DNA of 64,000 nt from Desulfovibrio sp. OH1186_COT-070 (GTDB lineage Bacteria > Desulfobacterota > Desulfovibrionia > Desulfovibrionales > Desulfovibrionaceae). The stretch spans positions 89,276-153,275 of the forward strand of contig NZ_RQYH01000002.1 in the NCBI RefSeq assembly GCF_003860215.1, given 5' to 3'. How positions within the stretch are numbered: the stretch's first letter is position 1; every line of letters begins with the position of its first letter. The notes beneath the pieces were generated by a model. The model made no database searches, was not told the origin of the DNA, and saw nothing but the letters and a program-made list of their open reading frames with translations. This document shows positions 35,860 through 45,088 of this stretch, in pieces. Both the position numbers and the translations under genes were made by a program.

Positions 35860-38800
35860 GAGCGTGTCTCCTCGGCGGTTGTGTCGCCGCCCAGCAGGCG
35901 GGTAAGGCCGCCATAGATGCTGGAGGGCGCCATGCGGCTTGTGGCCGTTTCGGGCGGCAGGCCGCAGGTATGAACATCTATTTCGCGCAGGCGGGTGAAG
36001 CGCAGCACAAACCAGCGTCCCGCGGCGAAGGCCAGAGCCATCATCACGAACATGCCCGTGGCGTTCCAGGCGCCGGGGCCGGAAAGAACGCCCGACAGGC
36101 CCACATCAAGAGAAGCCAGACCGTACTCGGCCAGCACGGAATTGATGGTTCCGAGCGCCAGACCGGGGAACACGCCCGTAAGCACGCACCCCGCCCCCAG
36201 AATGGCCATGGGAACGCGCATGATGCGGGGCACCTCCTGCACGCTGTCCAGGTCTCTGGCTGGCTGGCCCAGAAAGGCCGCGTGCAGGAACTTGGCAATA
36301 TAGGCCATGGTCAGCACACTGCCCACAAGGGAAAGCAGGGCCAGGAAAGGCTCTCCCGCCTCCATGAGGGCGTGGTAGATGAGCCATTTGGAGGAAAAAC
36401 CGCTGGTGGGCGGTACGCCGACCACCGAAAGACCGGCAATGGCGAACATGCCCAGGGTAAAAGGCATCTTGCGGCCAATGCCGCCGAGATCGTGCAGCGT
36501 TTCGCGGTGCGTGGCAAACATGACGGCCCCGCACACAAGAAACAGCAGGTCCTTGAAGAACACATGGTTGATGACGTGCAGCAGACCGCCCGCATAGCCC
36601 AGCGCGCCGCCTGCGGCCACGGCCAGCACCATGTAGCCCAGTTGGCTGACCGTGGAATAGATGAAGATCAGCTTGAGGCCGTTGCTGCGCAGGGCCTGCA
36701 CAGCGGCCATGATGATGGTGATCCCGCCGATCCACATCACCGCGGTGGTGATGACGCTCTGCTCCACGGCGCCCAGAATGCCCGCAAGGGCCATGCCGCC
36801 GCCCAGAAGCAGAAAGAGCTTCACCAGACCAAGAATGGCGCTCTTCAGGAGAACCGAAGAAATATAGCCGGATACGGGCGTGGGGGCCAGGGCCGGATGC
36901 ATCTGCCAGTCAATACGGAAAGGCAGTTGCGCGGCCTTCATCACAAAGCCTGCGGCCAAAAGCCCCATGCCCAGCCAGGCGGCGCTCTGCGGCAGCCCCG
37001 CAAGCCCGCCTTTCAGGGCCGTCGCGGCAAAGGGCACAGACGGCCCCAGCACGCACACGCCCACAAAAATGAATCCCGCTCCGGCCACGTTGAACAGAAA
37101 GTACTTGAAGGCCTCGCGCAGCGAAGCCTTGTCGCCCTCATGGGCAATGGCCAGATACAGCGTCCATGAGCTCATGATTTCCCAGAACAGGAAGAAACTC
37201 AGCAGATACTGGCTGGCGGCCATGCCCACAAGCCCGCCGCACATGGCCGTAAAAGCGCAGTAAAAACGCCACTGGCGGTGGCTGTGCTCCATGTAGCCCA
37301 GAGCATAGGCCATGTTCAGGGCGCCCAGCAGGGGCACGATCAGGGCAAAGCAGAAAGACAGGGTGTCCAGCCCCCGCCCGAACAAGAGCACCAGCAGGGC
37401 TGTTGCCAGCAAAATGCCCACACAGACCCAGCCCGCCTTTTTGCGGTCCCGGCGGTACAGGGCCGGCAGCACCGCGCCGAAAACCGGCAGAAGCACATAC
37501 ACCGGCCACGAAACGTTCATCACCCGCAGCAGGGGCGCGTCACCGGGATTGGGCGCAAAGCAGAGCGAGGCCACCGGCTCCACAAGCGCCAGAGCAAGCT
37601 GCGGCGCAAGCCCCAGCAGCACGCAGAGTCCGGCCAGAACCACAAGGCTCGCCTGCATGCCGCGCGGCGCTTCTTCCAGCACGGGCAGATGGGCCGGTCT
37701 TTCCTCGAACACCAGGGTTTTGAGAATGCGCGTGTAGTACACAAGCCCCACAAGGGAGCCGCCCAGTATGAGCGCCGCCAGCCAGAGATGCTCTGCGGCA
37801 ACGGCAGCCTGGATCATGAGAAACTTGCTGTAGAACGCGCCGAAGGGCGGCAGGCCCATGATGCTCACAAGGCCGATGGCCATGCAGGCCACTGTCACCG
37901 GCATCTGGCTGCCCAGCCCGCGCAGGTCCGACAGTTTGCGGCTGCCCGCGCGCAGGATGAGCGCGCCCGCTCCCAGAAAGAGCAGATCCTTCATGACGGC
38001 GTGGTTGACCATGTGCCAGAGGCCGCCCGCAGTGGAAAGCCATGTGCCGATGCCCAGCGCCAGGGCGATTTCGCCGATCTGCCCCAGCGTGGAATAGGCC
38101 AGCATGCGTTTGATGTCGTCCTGGAGCAGGGCCATGATCTCGCCGTACAGCAGGGTGGCCGCGCCCATGCACACAATGCCCGTGCCCAGCCAGGAAAAGC
38201 CGAACAGGCCGGGCATGTCCGCTGTCATGGGCCGCGCCAGCAGCACGGCCACAATGCCGAATACGCCCATCTTGGTGATGACGCCCGACAAGGGTCCGGA
38301 CACCGAAGAAGGCGCGGCCGGGTGGGCGTCGGGCAACCAGGAGTGCAGGGGCACCAGACCGGCCTTGACCCCGAACCCGGCCAGACAGAGCAGAAACGCC
38401 CACGGCAGCACCGGGTGAGGCAAGCTTTCCTGCCCCAGCAAAAGCAGGCCCGGCAGCATAAGCAGCGCGCCGCCCGCGCACATCACATAATATTTGAGGC
38501 CCGCGGCATAGGCGCTGCGGTTGCCTTCATGCACCACCAGAAAATAGGAGGCAAAGGTCATCAGCTCCCAATAGCCGTACATGCCCTCGGCATGGGAGGC
38601 GGAAACAATGCCCGCCAGCGAGGCGAAGGTCAGCAGCAGGAAAAACCAGTACCGCCCTTCGCGCTCGCGAATGTAGCCCCGGGAATAGACGCTGACCAGC
38701 AAACCCACTGTGCAGAGCATGACCAGAAAAAGCCGGGCCTGCGGAGCGGCGGGAACAGCCAGGGCAACAGCCAGAGCCAGAGCCGCGCACGCCGTGCCCA

Positions 38801-39557
38801 CCAGGGAGGCATGTCGCGATTTGATCCAGAAGGCTCCGGCCGTCAGAAAGGCGCCCAGATAATAACACCAGTATGCCGGATGCACAGCGGCATGCGGCAG
38901 AGAAACTCCCCCGCCCGCGCCCAGAAAATCCGTCAGGGGGCCGCGCAGAAACCCCATGAGGACCACTGCGGCCGCGCTTGCCGCAAGAACAGACAAACCG
39001 CCGCCGGGAGCTCCCCAAAAAGCGGGTTCGCCGTTTCCGCCTTCCAGCACAACGCGGCGCACGGCATCCACATACAGCCATACAAAAACCGTGGTGCTCA
39101 GGGCCATGACCAGCAGGGCGGGCAGCCCTCCGGACACCGGCCCCACAAGCCCCGCGGCAATGGCCATGCGGGCCTCGGGCACAAGAAAGGGTGATCCGCC
39201 CACCGAGGCCAGCAGCCCCAGGGCAAAGGCCGCGGCTGTCCAGGGATGCCGCCCGGCCATGCCGCAAACATCGGCTGTCTGCGCCTCGCGGTCCATCCCC
39301 GCCGGACTCAGGCGGGCCAGCGCCGCCCATGCGAGCAAACGGCTTGCCGTTTGAAACAGAACAAAGAGCCACAGGCCCGCACCGCCCGCATTCAGGGCCA
39401 GACAGACCACGCCCACGTCATGCAGACCGCCCCAGAGGATGGCGCGGCGCAGTTGCTGCCGCTGCTGCACTGCCCGAACCGTTGCATACAGCATCAGGGC
39501 TGTGCCCGTCAGGAGCAGCAGCAGAGAACCGCCGCCCGTAAACAATGATTGCGTCAT
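35856..39557 (-). CDS. cooM: Coo hydrogenase ion-pump subunit CooM (double antiporter)
   Basis: A very large 1233-residue membrane protein, comparable to the ~1270 residues I recall for R. rubrum CooM. It is a fusion of two NuoL/M/Mrp antiporter-like units. The first carries FGVKAGLVPLHSWLPDAHPAAP with the conserved charged residues near 380-400 and HMVNHAVMKDLLFLGAGAL; the second repeats the pattern with HVINHVFFKDLLFLVCGAV and PTSGFSSKWLIYHA. About 30 spans are visible. It couples H2 formation from reduced carriers to ion export. It is the first gene of the operon; GGGGAAACAC precedes the ATG. Confidence 0.92.
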   Translation of the reverse strand: MTQSLFTGGGSLLLLLTGTALMLYATVRAVQQRQQLRRAILWGGLHDVGVVCLALNAGGAGLWLFVLFQTASRLLAWAALARLSPAGMDREAQTADVCGMAGRHPWTAAAFALGLLASVGGSPFLVPEARMAIAAGLVGPVSGGLPALLVMALSTTVFVWLYVDAVRRVVLEGGNGEPAFWGAPGGGLSVLAASAAAVVLMGFLRGPLTDFLGAGGGVSLPHAAVHPAYWCYYLGAFLTAGAFWIKSRHASLVGTACAALALAVALAVPAAPQARLFLVMLCTVGLLVSVYSRGYIREREGRYWFFLLLTFASLAGIVSASHAEGMYGYWELMTFASYFLVVHEGNRSAYAAGLKYYVMCAGGALLMLPGLLLLGQESLPHPVLPWAFLLCLAGFGVKAGLVPLHSWLPDAHPAAPSSVSGPLSGVITKMGVFGIVAVLLARPMTADMPGLFGFSWLGTGIVCMGAATLLYGEIMALLQDDIKRMLAYSTLGQIGEIALALGIGTWLSTAGGLWHMVNHAVMKDLLFLGAGALILRAGSRKLSDLRGLGSQMPVTVACMAIGLVSIMGLPPFGAFYSKFLMIQAAVAAEHLWLAALILGGSLVGLVYYTRILKTLVFEERPAHLPVLEEAPRGMQASLVVLAGLCVLLGLAPQLALALVEPVASLCFAPNPGDAPLLRVMNVSWPVYVLLPVFGAVLPALYRRDRKKAGWVCVGILLATALLVLLFGRGLDTLSFCFALIVPLLGALNMAYALGYMEHSHRQWRFYCAFTAMCGGLVGMAASQYLLSFFLFWEIMSSWTLYLAIAHEGDKASLREAFKYFLFNVAGAGFIFVGVCVLGPSVPFAATALKGGLAGLPQSAAWLGMGLLAAGFVMKAAQLPFRIDWQMHPALAPTPVSGYISSVLLKSAILGLVKLFLLLGGGMALAGILGAVEQSVITTAVMWIGGITIIMAAVQALRSNGLKLIFIYSTVSQLGYMVLAVAAGGALGYAGGLLHVINHVFFKDLLFLVCGAVMFATHRETLHDLGGIGRKMPFTLGMFAIAGLSVVGVPPTSGFSSKWLIYHALMEAGEPFLALLSLVGSVLTMAYIAKFLHAAFLGQPARDLDSVQEVPRIMRVPMAILGAGCVLTGVFPGLALGTINSVLAEYGLASLDVGLSGVLSGPGAWNATGMFVMMALAFAAGRWFVLRFTRLREIDVHTCGLPPETATSRMAPSSIYGGLTRLLGGDTTAEETRS

Positions 39558-39874
39558 GTGTTTCCCCGTGGTTTGCGGAGCTTGCGCCGTCCGGGCCGCA
39601 AAGTGCTTTTTCCGCTTCCGGCCCTTTGTGAAAAAGGTCTTCCCCCCGGCGCAGACACTCTTTTGTCAAAAAACTACACCCTCTGCAAAAAAAAAACAAT
39701 GCATTCCGTCCCTGACCCGCCTGGTCAGACAGCGAAAGGGCGTTTTTTTGTTATGCCAATGTATTATGGTATGTTATGGAAAATTTTGGGCGCGCTGCCC
39801 GCGCAGCCCGTGGGGGATATAAAGAAAAATTTCTCTTCCGGCGCGTGGCCTGTGCCGCGACATCCGGCGCGCGC
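39558..39874. other. Spacer upstream of the coo operon
   Basis: 317 bases between cooM and gpsA (both minus strand). On the minus strand it holds a GC hairpin after gpsA (around 39787-39810), an imperfect inverted repeat ATGCCA-N8-TGGTAT at 39753-39772, a CTGACC/GGTCAG hairpin at 39712-39728 followed 14 bases later by a run of ten Ts, and a lone TTGACA (39669-39664). The hairpin and T-run could end gpsA transcription. No convincing -10 partner was found for cooM. No gene is seen. Confidence 0.5.
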
Positions 39875-40870
39875 CTACTCGTCACGCAGGTCACGCGCCA
39901 TGAGATCGCACAGGGCCTGCTGCGGGCAATGCCCTGCATAAAGGATTCCGTGCACGGCTCGGGTCAGGGGGGCATCCACCCCCAGGCGCAGGGCCATCTG
40001 GTGGATGGCGGCGGTCGTCCTGACGCCTTCGGCCACTGCGCCCAGGCTGCGGGTAATGTGCTCCAGCTTCTCCCCCCGCCCCAGGCGCAGGCCCACCTGC
40101 CTGTTGCGTGAAAGATCTCCCGTGCAGGTCAGGGTCAGATCTCCCAGACCGGAAAGTCCCATGAAGGTCTGCGCGGCCGCCCCGCGGGCCACGCCCAGAC
40201 GGCTCATTTCCGCAAGCCCGCGCGTGATGAGGGCGGCACGGCTGTTGTGCCCCAACCCCAGACCGTCGCAAAGCCCGGCGGCAATGGCCATGACGTTCTT
40301 GATTGCTCCGCCCGTCTCCACGCCCGTCACATCAACGCTGGAATAGCAGCGGAAAGCCGGGCCGGAAAAAATGCCGCGCAGGCTGTGCCCCAGTTCCTCG
40401 TCGCGGCTGGCCAGCACCACGGCCGTGGGCAGCCCGCGCAAAACCTCCGCCGCAAAGGAAGGGCCGGAAAGCACGGCGTACCGCGGGGCCAGATGCCCCA
40501 GGCAGTCCAGTACCACAGAAGAGCAGGAAGCAAGGCTGCCCTCCTCCATGCCCTTGGCCGTGTTGACAAGCACCACCCCCGGCCGGAAAAAGGACGCCTG
40601 CCGCGTCAGCCAGCCCCGCAACTGCTGGCAGGGAATCGCCAGCACCACCACAGATCGGCCGAGAAGCGCCGGATCCGTGCCGGCTTCCAGATTTTCGTGC
40701 AGCGCAAATCCCGGAAGATAGCGGGGATTTTCCCGTCTTTCGTTCACCGCGCGGGCAACGGCTGCATCCCGCAGCCAGAGCCGCACATCATGCCCGCCAG
40801 AAGCCAGCAGATGGGCCAGAGCCGTGCCCCAGCTTCCCCCGCCGGCCACGCAGATGGAGACAGTGTTCAT
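39875..40870 (-). CDS. gpsA: Glycerol-3-phosphate dehydrogenase [NAD(P)+]
   Basis: Makes sn-glycerol-3-phosphate from dihydroxyacetone phosphate for phospholipids; the product is acylated by PlsY (19069-19683). The 331-residue enzyme has the N-terminal dinucleotide fold (VAGGGSWGTALAHLLA), NTAKGMEEGSL and LSGPSFAAEVLRG, the catalytic-lysine region GGAIKNVMAIAAG, and GLGDLTLTC. The ATG at 40870 is preferred over a TTG three codons upstream that overlaps the previous stop codon. Confidence 0.93.
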   Translation of the reverse strand: MNTVSICVAGGGSWGTALAHLLASGGHDVRLWLRDAAVARAVNERRENPRYLPGFALHENLEAGTDPALLGRSVVVLAIPCQQLRGWLTRQASFFRPGVVLVNTAKGMEEGSLASCSSVVLDCLGHLAPRYAVLSGPSFAAEVLRGLPTAVVLASRDEELGHSLRGIFSGPAFRCYSSVDVTGVETGGAIKNVMAIAAGLCDGLGLGHNSRAALITRGLAEMSRLGVARGAAAQTFMGLSGLGDLTLTCTGDLSRNRQVGLRLGRGEKLEHITRSLGAVAEGVRTTAAIHQMALRLGVDAPLTRAVHGILYAGHCPQQALCDLMARDLRDE

Positions 40871-40875
40871 AGCCG

Positions 40876-42318
40876 TCAATACCCCAGCGCCGACTCCGGC
40901 CCCGGACGGTCGGGGAGCTTTCCCCGCTCTCCGGAGGCAAGCGACGCCCCGCTCCCGAAACGCACCAGAAACAGGCCGCTGAAGCGCTGATCCCGGTATA
41001 CTTCCACGCGGTACACCCTGCCCTGGCGGTCCACGGAAAACTCGGGCAGAAAGTTTTTTCTCTCCAGGCGCAGGCCGCTTTCGTCCTCCCGGCCGCTGTC
41101 AAAGCCGATGGCATTGACGCGAAATCCCTCCTCGGGATGCACCACAAAATTTTCACGCACTTCCAAAAGCCTGCCAAAAGGCACTGCCACGTCCTGGCCG
41201 TCAACACACACGCGCATGCCCGCAAGGCTCTGGTCCACCTCGCGCCAGTCGGGACGGATAAGGGTGATCATGCGGTTGCCGTAGTGAACGCAAAACTGCC
41301 TCTCTCCATCCCTGACGCAAGGCAGCACCGCCATGATGGGCCTGGAGGTCAGGGCCTGTCCCGGCCCTTCCCTGGGCAGGGGCAGGCCGTTGACAGCGGG
41401 CCGCACATCGTCCAGAGGCAGGCAGACGCGGTTGTTGACAAACGACACTTCCAGATCGCCCCGCAGGGCATCCCTGACCCCCTGCGGCGTCAGGGCAAAA
41501 TCCCGTGTGAACTCCACCCCGGCCTGCCGCAGAAAGGATTCCACCATGAGCAGGTGGTAGTAGGCCCGCACTTCCACGGAGAAATCCTTGCTGGCCTCAA
41601 GCCCGAAGGCCGCCTTGCCCTGACGTACGGCATAGTACGAAAGGCTGCGCTCCATCTCGGGGTCGCCCTCGGCCGTGCGGGTATTGTGAACGTGCAGCCG
41701 GTGCCCCGGACGTATCAGGGCCCTGTTCGCCTCGTCGGTCACCGTGCGCGCGATCCCGGCCAGCCCCCCCATGAACACGCCGGACACCTCGTCCTGATCA
41801 ATGATGACCGACTGCCCCCAGCGCGCGGGATTGCGCATTTTGTCTTCATATGTCGGGCGGTAATAGCCGCTGCCGTCGTGCAGGTTGAGCACCAGCCCCA
41901 CCTGCGGCGCGGCGATCAGCCGCTGGATGCGGCGCACGGCATCATATTCGGGGTCCGCGCTGTCCAGCCGGGCAAACTTGCGGTTCATGTCGCCGTGAAT
42001 GCCGCGCGACCGCCGGATAATGCTGGGAAAATTCAGATTGGGCACCACCCACACAGCCCCGCGGTGGATGCTGTAGTGCGTGGTCAAAAGGCTGGCCGCG
42101 GAAAAGCCGCCCGGCTCGTCACCCTGGATTCCCCCCACCACCAGCACCACGCCCCGGGAGGGGCGGTGCTGCCCCAAGCGCATGACGGTAAAGTCCAGAG
42201 CAAAATCGCTGTCACCCGCCCGGGCGGGCATCCCGCACAGACAGCACAGCGCAATCAAGGCACACAGGCGGCAAAAGATACGGGCAACGCGCGCGAGTCC
42301 GGGACGTTTTGCTTGCAT
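40876..42318 (-). CDS. M99 (Csd4/Pgp1-like) zinc carboxypeptidase, cell shape
   Basis: A 480-residue exported metallopeptidase of the M14 clan. After a signal peptide (IFCRLCALIALCCLCGMPARA) the zinc motif reads GGIQGDE (Gln65, Glu68) with the third ligand in LNLHDGS (His147). A Gln instead of His is the unusual feature I recall from H. pylori Csd4 (Gln46, Glu49, His128), whose family (M99) trims peptidoglycan tripeptides to dipeptides to set helical cell shape. The M14 substrate motif MNRKF follows near 111-115, and the likely catalytic Glu lies in FGLEASKDF near 241. The ATG at 42318 is chosen because it begins the signal peptide. It is just upstream of gpsA. Confidence 0.78.
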   Translation of the reverse strand: MQAKRPGLARVARIFCRLCALIALCCLCGMPARAGDSDFALDFTVMRLGQHRPSRGVVLVVGGIQGDEPGGFSAASLLTTHYSIHRGAVWVVPNLNFPSIIRRSRGIHGDMNRKFARLDSADPEYDAVRRIQRLIAAPQVGLVLNLHDGSGYYRPTYEDKMRNPARWGQSVIIDQDEVSGVFMGGLAGIARTVTDEANRALIRPGHRLHVHNTRTAEGDPEMERSLSYYAVRQGKAAFGLEASKDFSVEVRAYYHLLMVESFLRQAGVEFTRDFALTPQGVRDALRGDLEVSFVNNRVCLPLDDVRPAVNGLPLPREGPGQALTSRPIMAVLPCVRDGERQFCVHYGNRMITLIRPDWREVDQSLAGMRVCVDGQDVAVPFGRLLEVRENFVVHPEEGFRVNAIGFDSGREDESGLRLERKNFLPEFSVDRQGRVYRVEVYRDQRFSGLFLVRFGSGASLASGERGKLPDRPGPESALGY

Positions 42319-42435
42319 GGGCAGAAATCCTGACAATGGGATATTGGCGTTTTCCCTGTCAGATACGGCATTCATGGGCAAACGGCAAGCCAACCTCCCG
42401 GCCACGGCAAAAAGACGCGCTCCCGGCGCGGCACG

Positions 42436-42636
42436 TCACGGGGCAGGATCAAATCCCGCCGCGCTCACAGCAGTGCGCAGGGCCTGTTCGTCCACCGGCC
42501 CGGCCTCCTCATAGGTGAGGGTTTTTTCTTCCAGATTCACCAGAGGATTGCGCACACCGGGGACCCGCCCCGCCGCTTCCTCCACCGCCGCCTTGCAATG
42601 CCCGCAGTGCATGCCGTTGACTTTCAGGGATTTCAT
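42436..42636 (-). CDS. copZ: Copper chaperone CopZ-like (HMA domain)
   Basis: A 66-residue heavy-metal-associated protein with the copper-binding loop GMHCGHC (GMxCxxC) at residues 8-14 and the KAAVEEAAGRVPGV helix that follows in this fold. AAGGAGAATACG precedes the ATG at 42636, which rules out a longer start. It is divergent from the copper ATPase copA (121 bases between starts) and would deliver Cu(I) to it. Confidence 0.88.
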   Translation of the reverse strand: MKSLKVNGMHCGHCKAAVEEAAGRVPGVRNPLVNLEEKTLTYEEAGPVDEQALRTAVSAAGFDPAP

Positions 42637-42757
42637 CGTATTCTCCTTGCAAAAGGATTGCATCGAAAAGAATTTTCATTTTCTCCAAAAGCAGCATACC
42701 CGCCGCGCCATCTTCTGGCAAGACGTGCCGCCGACCATCACTCCCAAGGACATGACC

Positions 42758-45076
42758 ATGAGTACCCAACCCCTTCCTTGCCTGCATTTTGATATTGACG
42801 GCATGCACTGCGCAGCCTGCTCCGCCCGCATCGAAAGAGTTCTGGGCAGGAGGGACGATGTGGAGCGCGTCAGCGTCAATCTGGCCACCCGACGCGCGCG
42901 GGTCAGCCCCCGTGAGGGGATTGACGCCCAAAAATTCGGCGCGGGCATTGTGGAGGCCGTGGCTGCCCTGGGCTTTACCGCAACTCCGGCTGCGGACGAT
43001 GACCCCGCCGCCCTGTTTGCCACGGCTCAGGCCAAAGAACTGGCGGACCTGGCCACGCGCAAACGCCGCCTGATCCCCATGGCCTGCCTTGTTTTTCCGC
43101 TGCTGCTCCTTTCCATGGGGCACATGCTCGGCCTCCGCCTGCCCGCAGTTCTTGATCCCCACACTTCGCCCCGCGCCTTCATGCTCGCGCAGCTTGCCCT
43201 GACCCTGCCGGTGGTCTGGCTCGGACGCCATTTTTACCGCGACGGCGCAAGCGCCCTTGCGCGCAAAAGCCCCACCATGGACAGTCTGGTAGCGCTGGGC
43301 ACAGGCGCGGCCTTCCTCTACAGCCTGTGCGGCACGCTTTTGGGGCTTGTTGCCGCAGACCCCACGCCCCATGCCATGAACCTCTATTACGAGTCCTGCG
43401 CCATGCTGCTGACCATGATCGAACTGGGGCAGATGCTGGAGGCCACGGCCAAGCGCCGGGCAGGCGAGGCCATGAGCGCGCTGTTGCGCCTCACGCCGCC
43501 AACGGCCCTGAAGCTTGACCCCGCTTCCCCCGACCTTCCCCCGCAGGAAATTTCCCTGTCGTCCGTTGTTCCGGGCGACATTCTGCTCCTGCGCCCCGGC
43601 GAACGCGCGCCTGTGGACGGCGAAGTGCTCGACGGCAAAAGCGCCGTGGATTTTTCTCTGCTCACGGGCGAATCCGTGCCCGTGGCCGTGGGGCCGGGGC
43701 ACAAGCTGCCCGCGGGCTGCCTCAACGGCGAAGGCTCCCTGACCCTGCGGACAGAAGCCGTGGGCAGCGACACCCGTCTGGCGCACATTGTGCGTCTGGT
43801 GCGGGAGGCCCAGGGCAGCAAGGCTCCCATTGCCCGCCTGGCCGACCGCGTGAGTTTCCATTTTGTGCCCGCGGTCATGGCTCTGGCCCTTTTTTCCGCT
43901 CTGGCGTGGCTTGTGTGCAGCGACGAGCCCGTGAGCACGGCCCTCACCGTTTTTGTGGCCGTGCTGGTCATGGCCTGCCCCTGCGCCATGGGCCTGGCCA
44001 CCCCCATGTCCATTCTGGTGGGTACGGGCCGGGGCGCGCAACTGGGCGTGCTCATCAGAAACGGCGCGGCTCTGGAGCAGACCTCGCGCATCAATGCCCT
44101 GGCTGTGGACAAAACCGGAACCCTGACCACAGGCCGCCCCGCGCTCACCGACATTGACGTTCTTGACGGCATGGACGAAAAAAGCCTGCTGACCCTGGCC
44201 TGCGCTCTGGAAACCCGCTCCGAGCATCCGCTGGCCGCAGCCATTGTCAGGGCGGGCCGCGAACAGAATTTGCCCTCCTGCCCGGTGGAGGATGTGGTCA
44301 TCTCCCCCGGCCTTGGCATTGCGGGGCGCGTGCTCCTTGACCAGACGCCCCATACGGTGGCGCTGGGCAATGCCGCCTTCATGGCCGAACGCGGCATTGC
44401 CCTTTCCCCGCAGCAATCCGCCCGCCTGGAAAGTCTGGCCAAGGCAGGGCAGACTCCCCTGCTGCTGGCTCTGGGGCAGGGCGCAGCAGGGCATCCCGCC
44501 GCCATTTTTTCTCTGGCCGACAGCCTGCGGCCGGAGTCGGCAAGCGTTGTCAGCCGGTTGCAGCGCATGGGCATGGAGGTTGTCATGCTCACCGGCGACA
44601 ACGAGCATACCGCCCGCGCCGTGGCGGGAGAAATGCGCCTGCATGTGGCCGCGGGGCTTTTGCCGGAAGAAAAGGCCGCGTATGTGCGGCGCTTGCAGGA
44701 TCAGGGAAAAATTGTGGGCATGGTGGGCGACGGCATCAATGACGCCCCCGCGCTGGCCGCAGCCCATGTGGGCATGGCCGTGGGCACGGGCGTGGACGTG
44801 AGCGCCGAAGCCGGAGACATTGTGCTCATGCGCGGCGGCATGGAGGCAGTGCTCACGGCGCTGGCCCTTTCCCGCGCCACCATGCGCAACATACGCCAGA
44901 ATCTGCTCTGGGCTTTTGGCTACAATATTCTTGGTTTGCCCGTGGCCGCAGGCCTGCTGCACGCTTTCGGCGGCCCCATGCTTTCGCCCATGCTGGCAGG
45001 CACGGCCATGGCGCTCTCGTCCTTTTCCGTGGTCAGCAACGCCCTCCGGCTGCGCTTCTGGAGTCCGGAAAAATGA
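42758..45076 (+). CDS. copA: Cu(I)-exporting P-type ATPase CopA
   Basis: A 772-residue P1B ATPase. One N-terminal HMA domain (GMHCAACSARIERV), then the membrane metal site CPC in MACPCAMGLATP, the TGES actuator loop, phosphorylation motif DKTGTLT, and the hinge GDGINDAPALA. GYNILGLPVA and MALSSFSVVSNALRL in the last spans match the Cu(I) group. The ATG at 42758 has AAGGA at 7 bases; the ATG two codons earlier is too close to it. It exports copper from the cytoplasm. Confidence 0.93.
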   Translation: MSTQPLPCLHFDIDGMHCAACSARIERVLGRRDDVERVSVNLATRRARVSPREGIDAQKFGAGIVEAVAALGFTATPAADDDPAALFATAQAKELADLATRKRRLIPMACLVFPLLLLSMGHMLGLRLPAVLDPHTSPRAFMLAQLALTLPVVWLGRHFYRDGASALARKSPTMDSLVALGTGAAFLYSLCGTLLGLVAADPTPHAMNLYYESCAMLLTMIELGQMLEATAKRRAGEAMSALLRLTPPTALKLDPASPDLPPQEISLSSVVPGDILLLRPGERAPVDGEVLDGKSAVDFSLLTGESVPVAVGPGHKLPAGCLNGEGSLTLRTEAVGSDTRLAHIVRLVREAQGSKAPIARLADRVSFHFVPAVMALALFSALAWLVCSDEPVSTALTVFVAVLVMACPCAMGLATPMSILVGTGRGAQLGVLIRNGAALEQTSRINALAVDKTGTLTTGRPALTDIDVLDGMDEKSLLTLACALETRSEHPLAAAIVRAGREQNLPSCPVEDVVISPGLGIAGRVLLDQTPHTVALGNAAFMAERGIALSPQQSARLESLAKAGQTPLLLALGQGAAGHPAAIFSLADSLRPESASVVSRLQRMGMEVVMLTGDNEHTARAVAGEMRLHVAAGLLPEEKAAYVRRLQDQGKIVGMVGDGINDAPALAAAHVGMAVGTGVDVSAEAGDIVLMRGGMEAVLTALALSRATMRNIRQNLLWAFGYNILGLPVAAGLLHAFGGPMLSPMLAGTAMALSSFSVVSNALRLRFWSPEK

Positions 45077-45088
45077 ATCGCGGGACCG

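Noticed and set aside
31718..39557. Ech or formate hydrogenlyase identity for the group 4 hydrogenase
   Set aside because: The gene order, the double-length antiporter subunit and the internal hypA and cooF match Coo; there is no formate dehydrogenase or short EchA.
39664..39669. TTGACA box upstream of cooM as a sigma-70 promoter
   Set aside because: No -10-like hexamer lies 16-18 bases downstream on the minus strand; the region there is G-rich.
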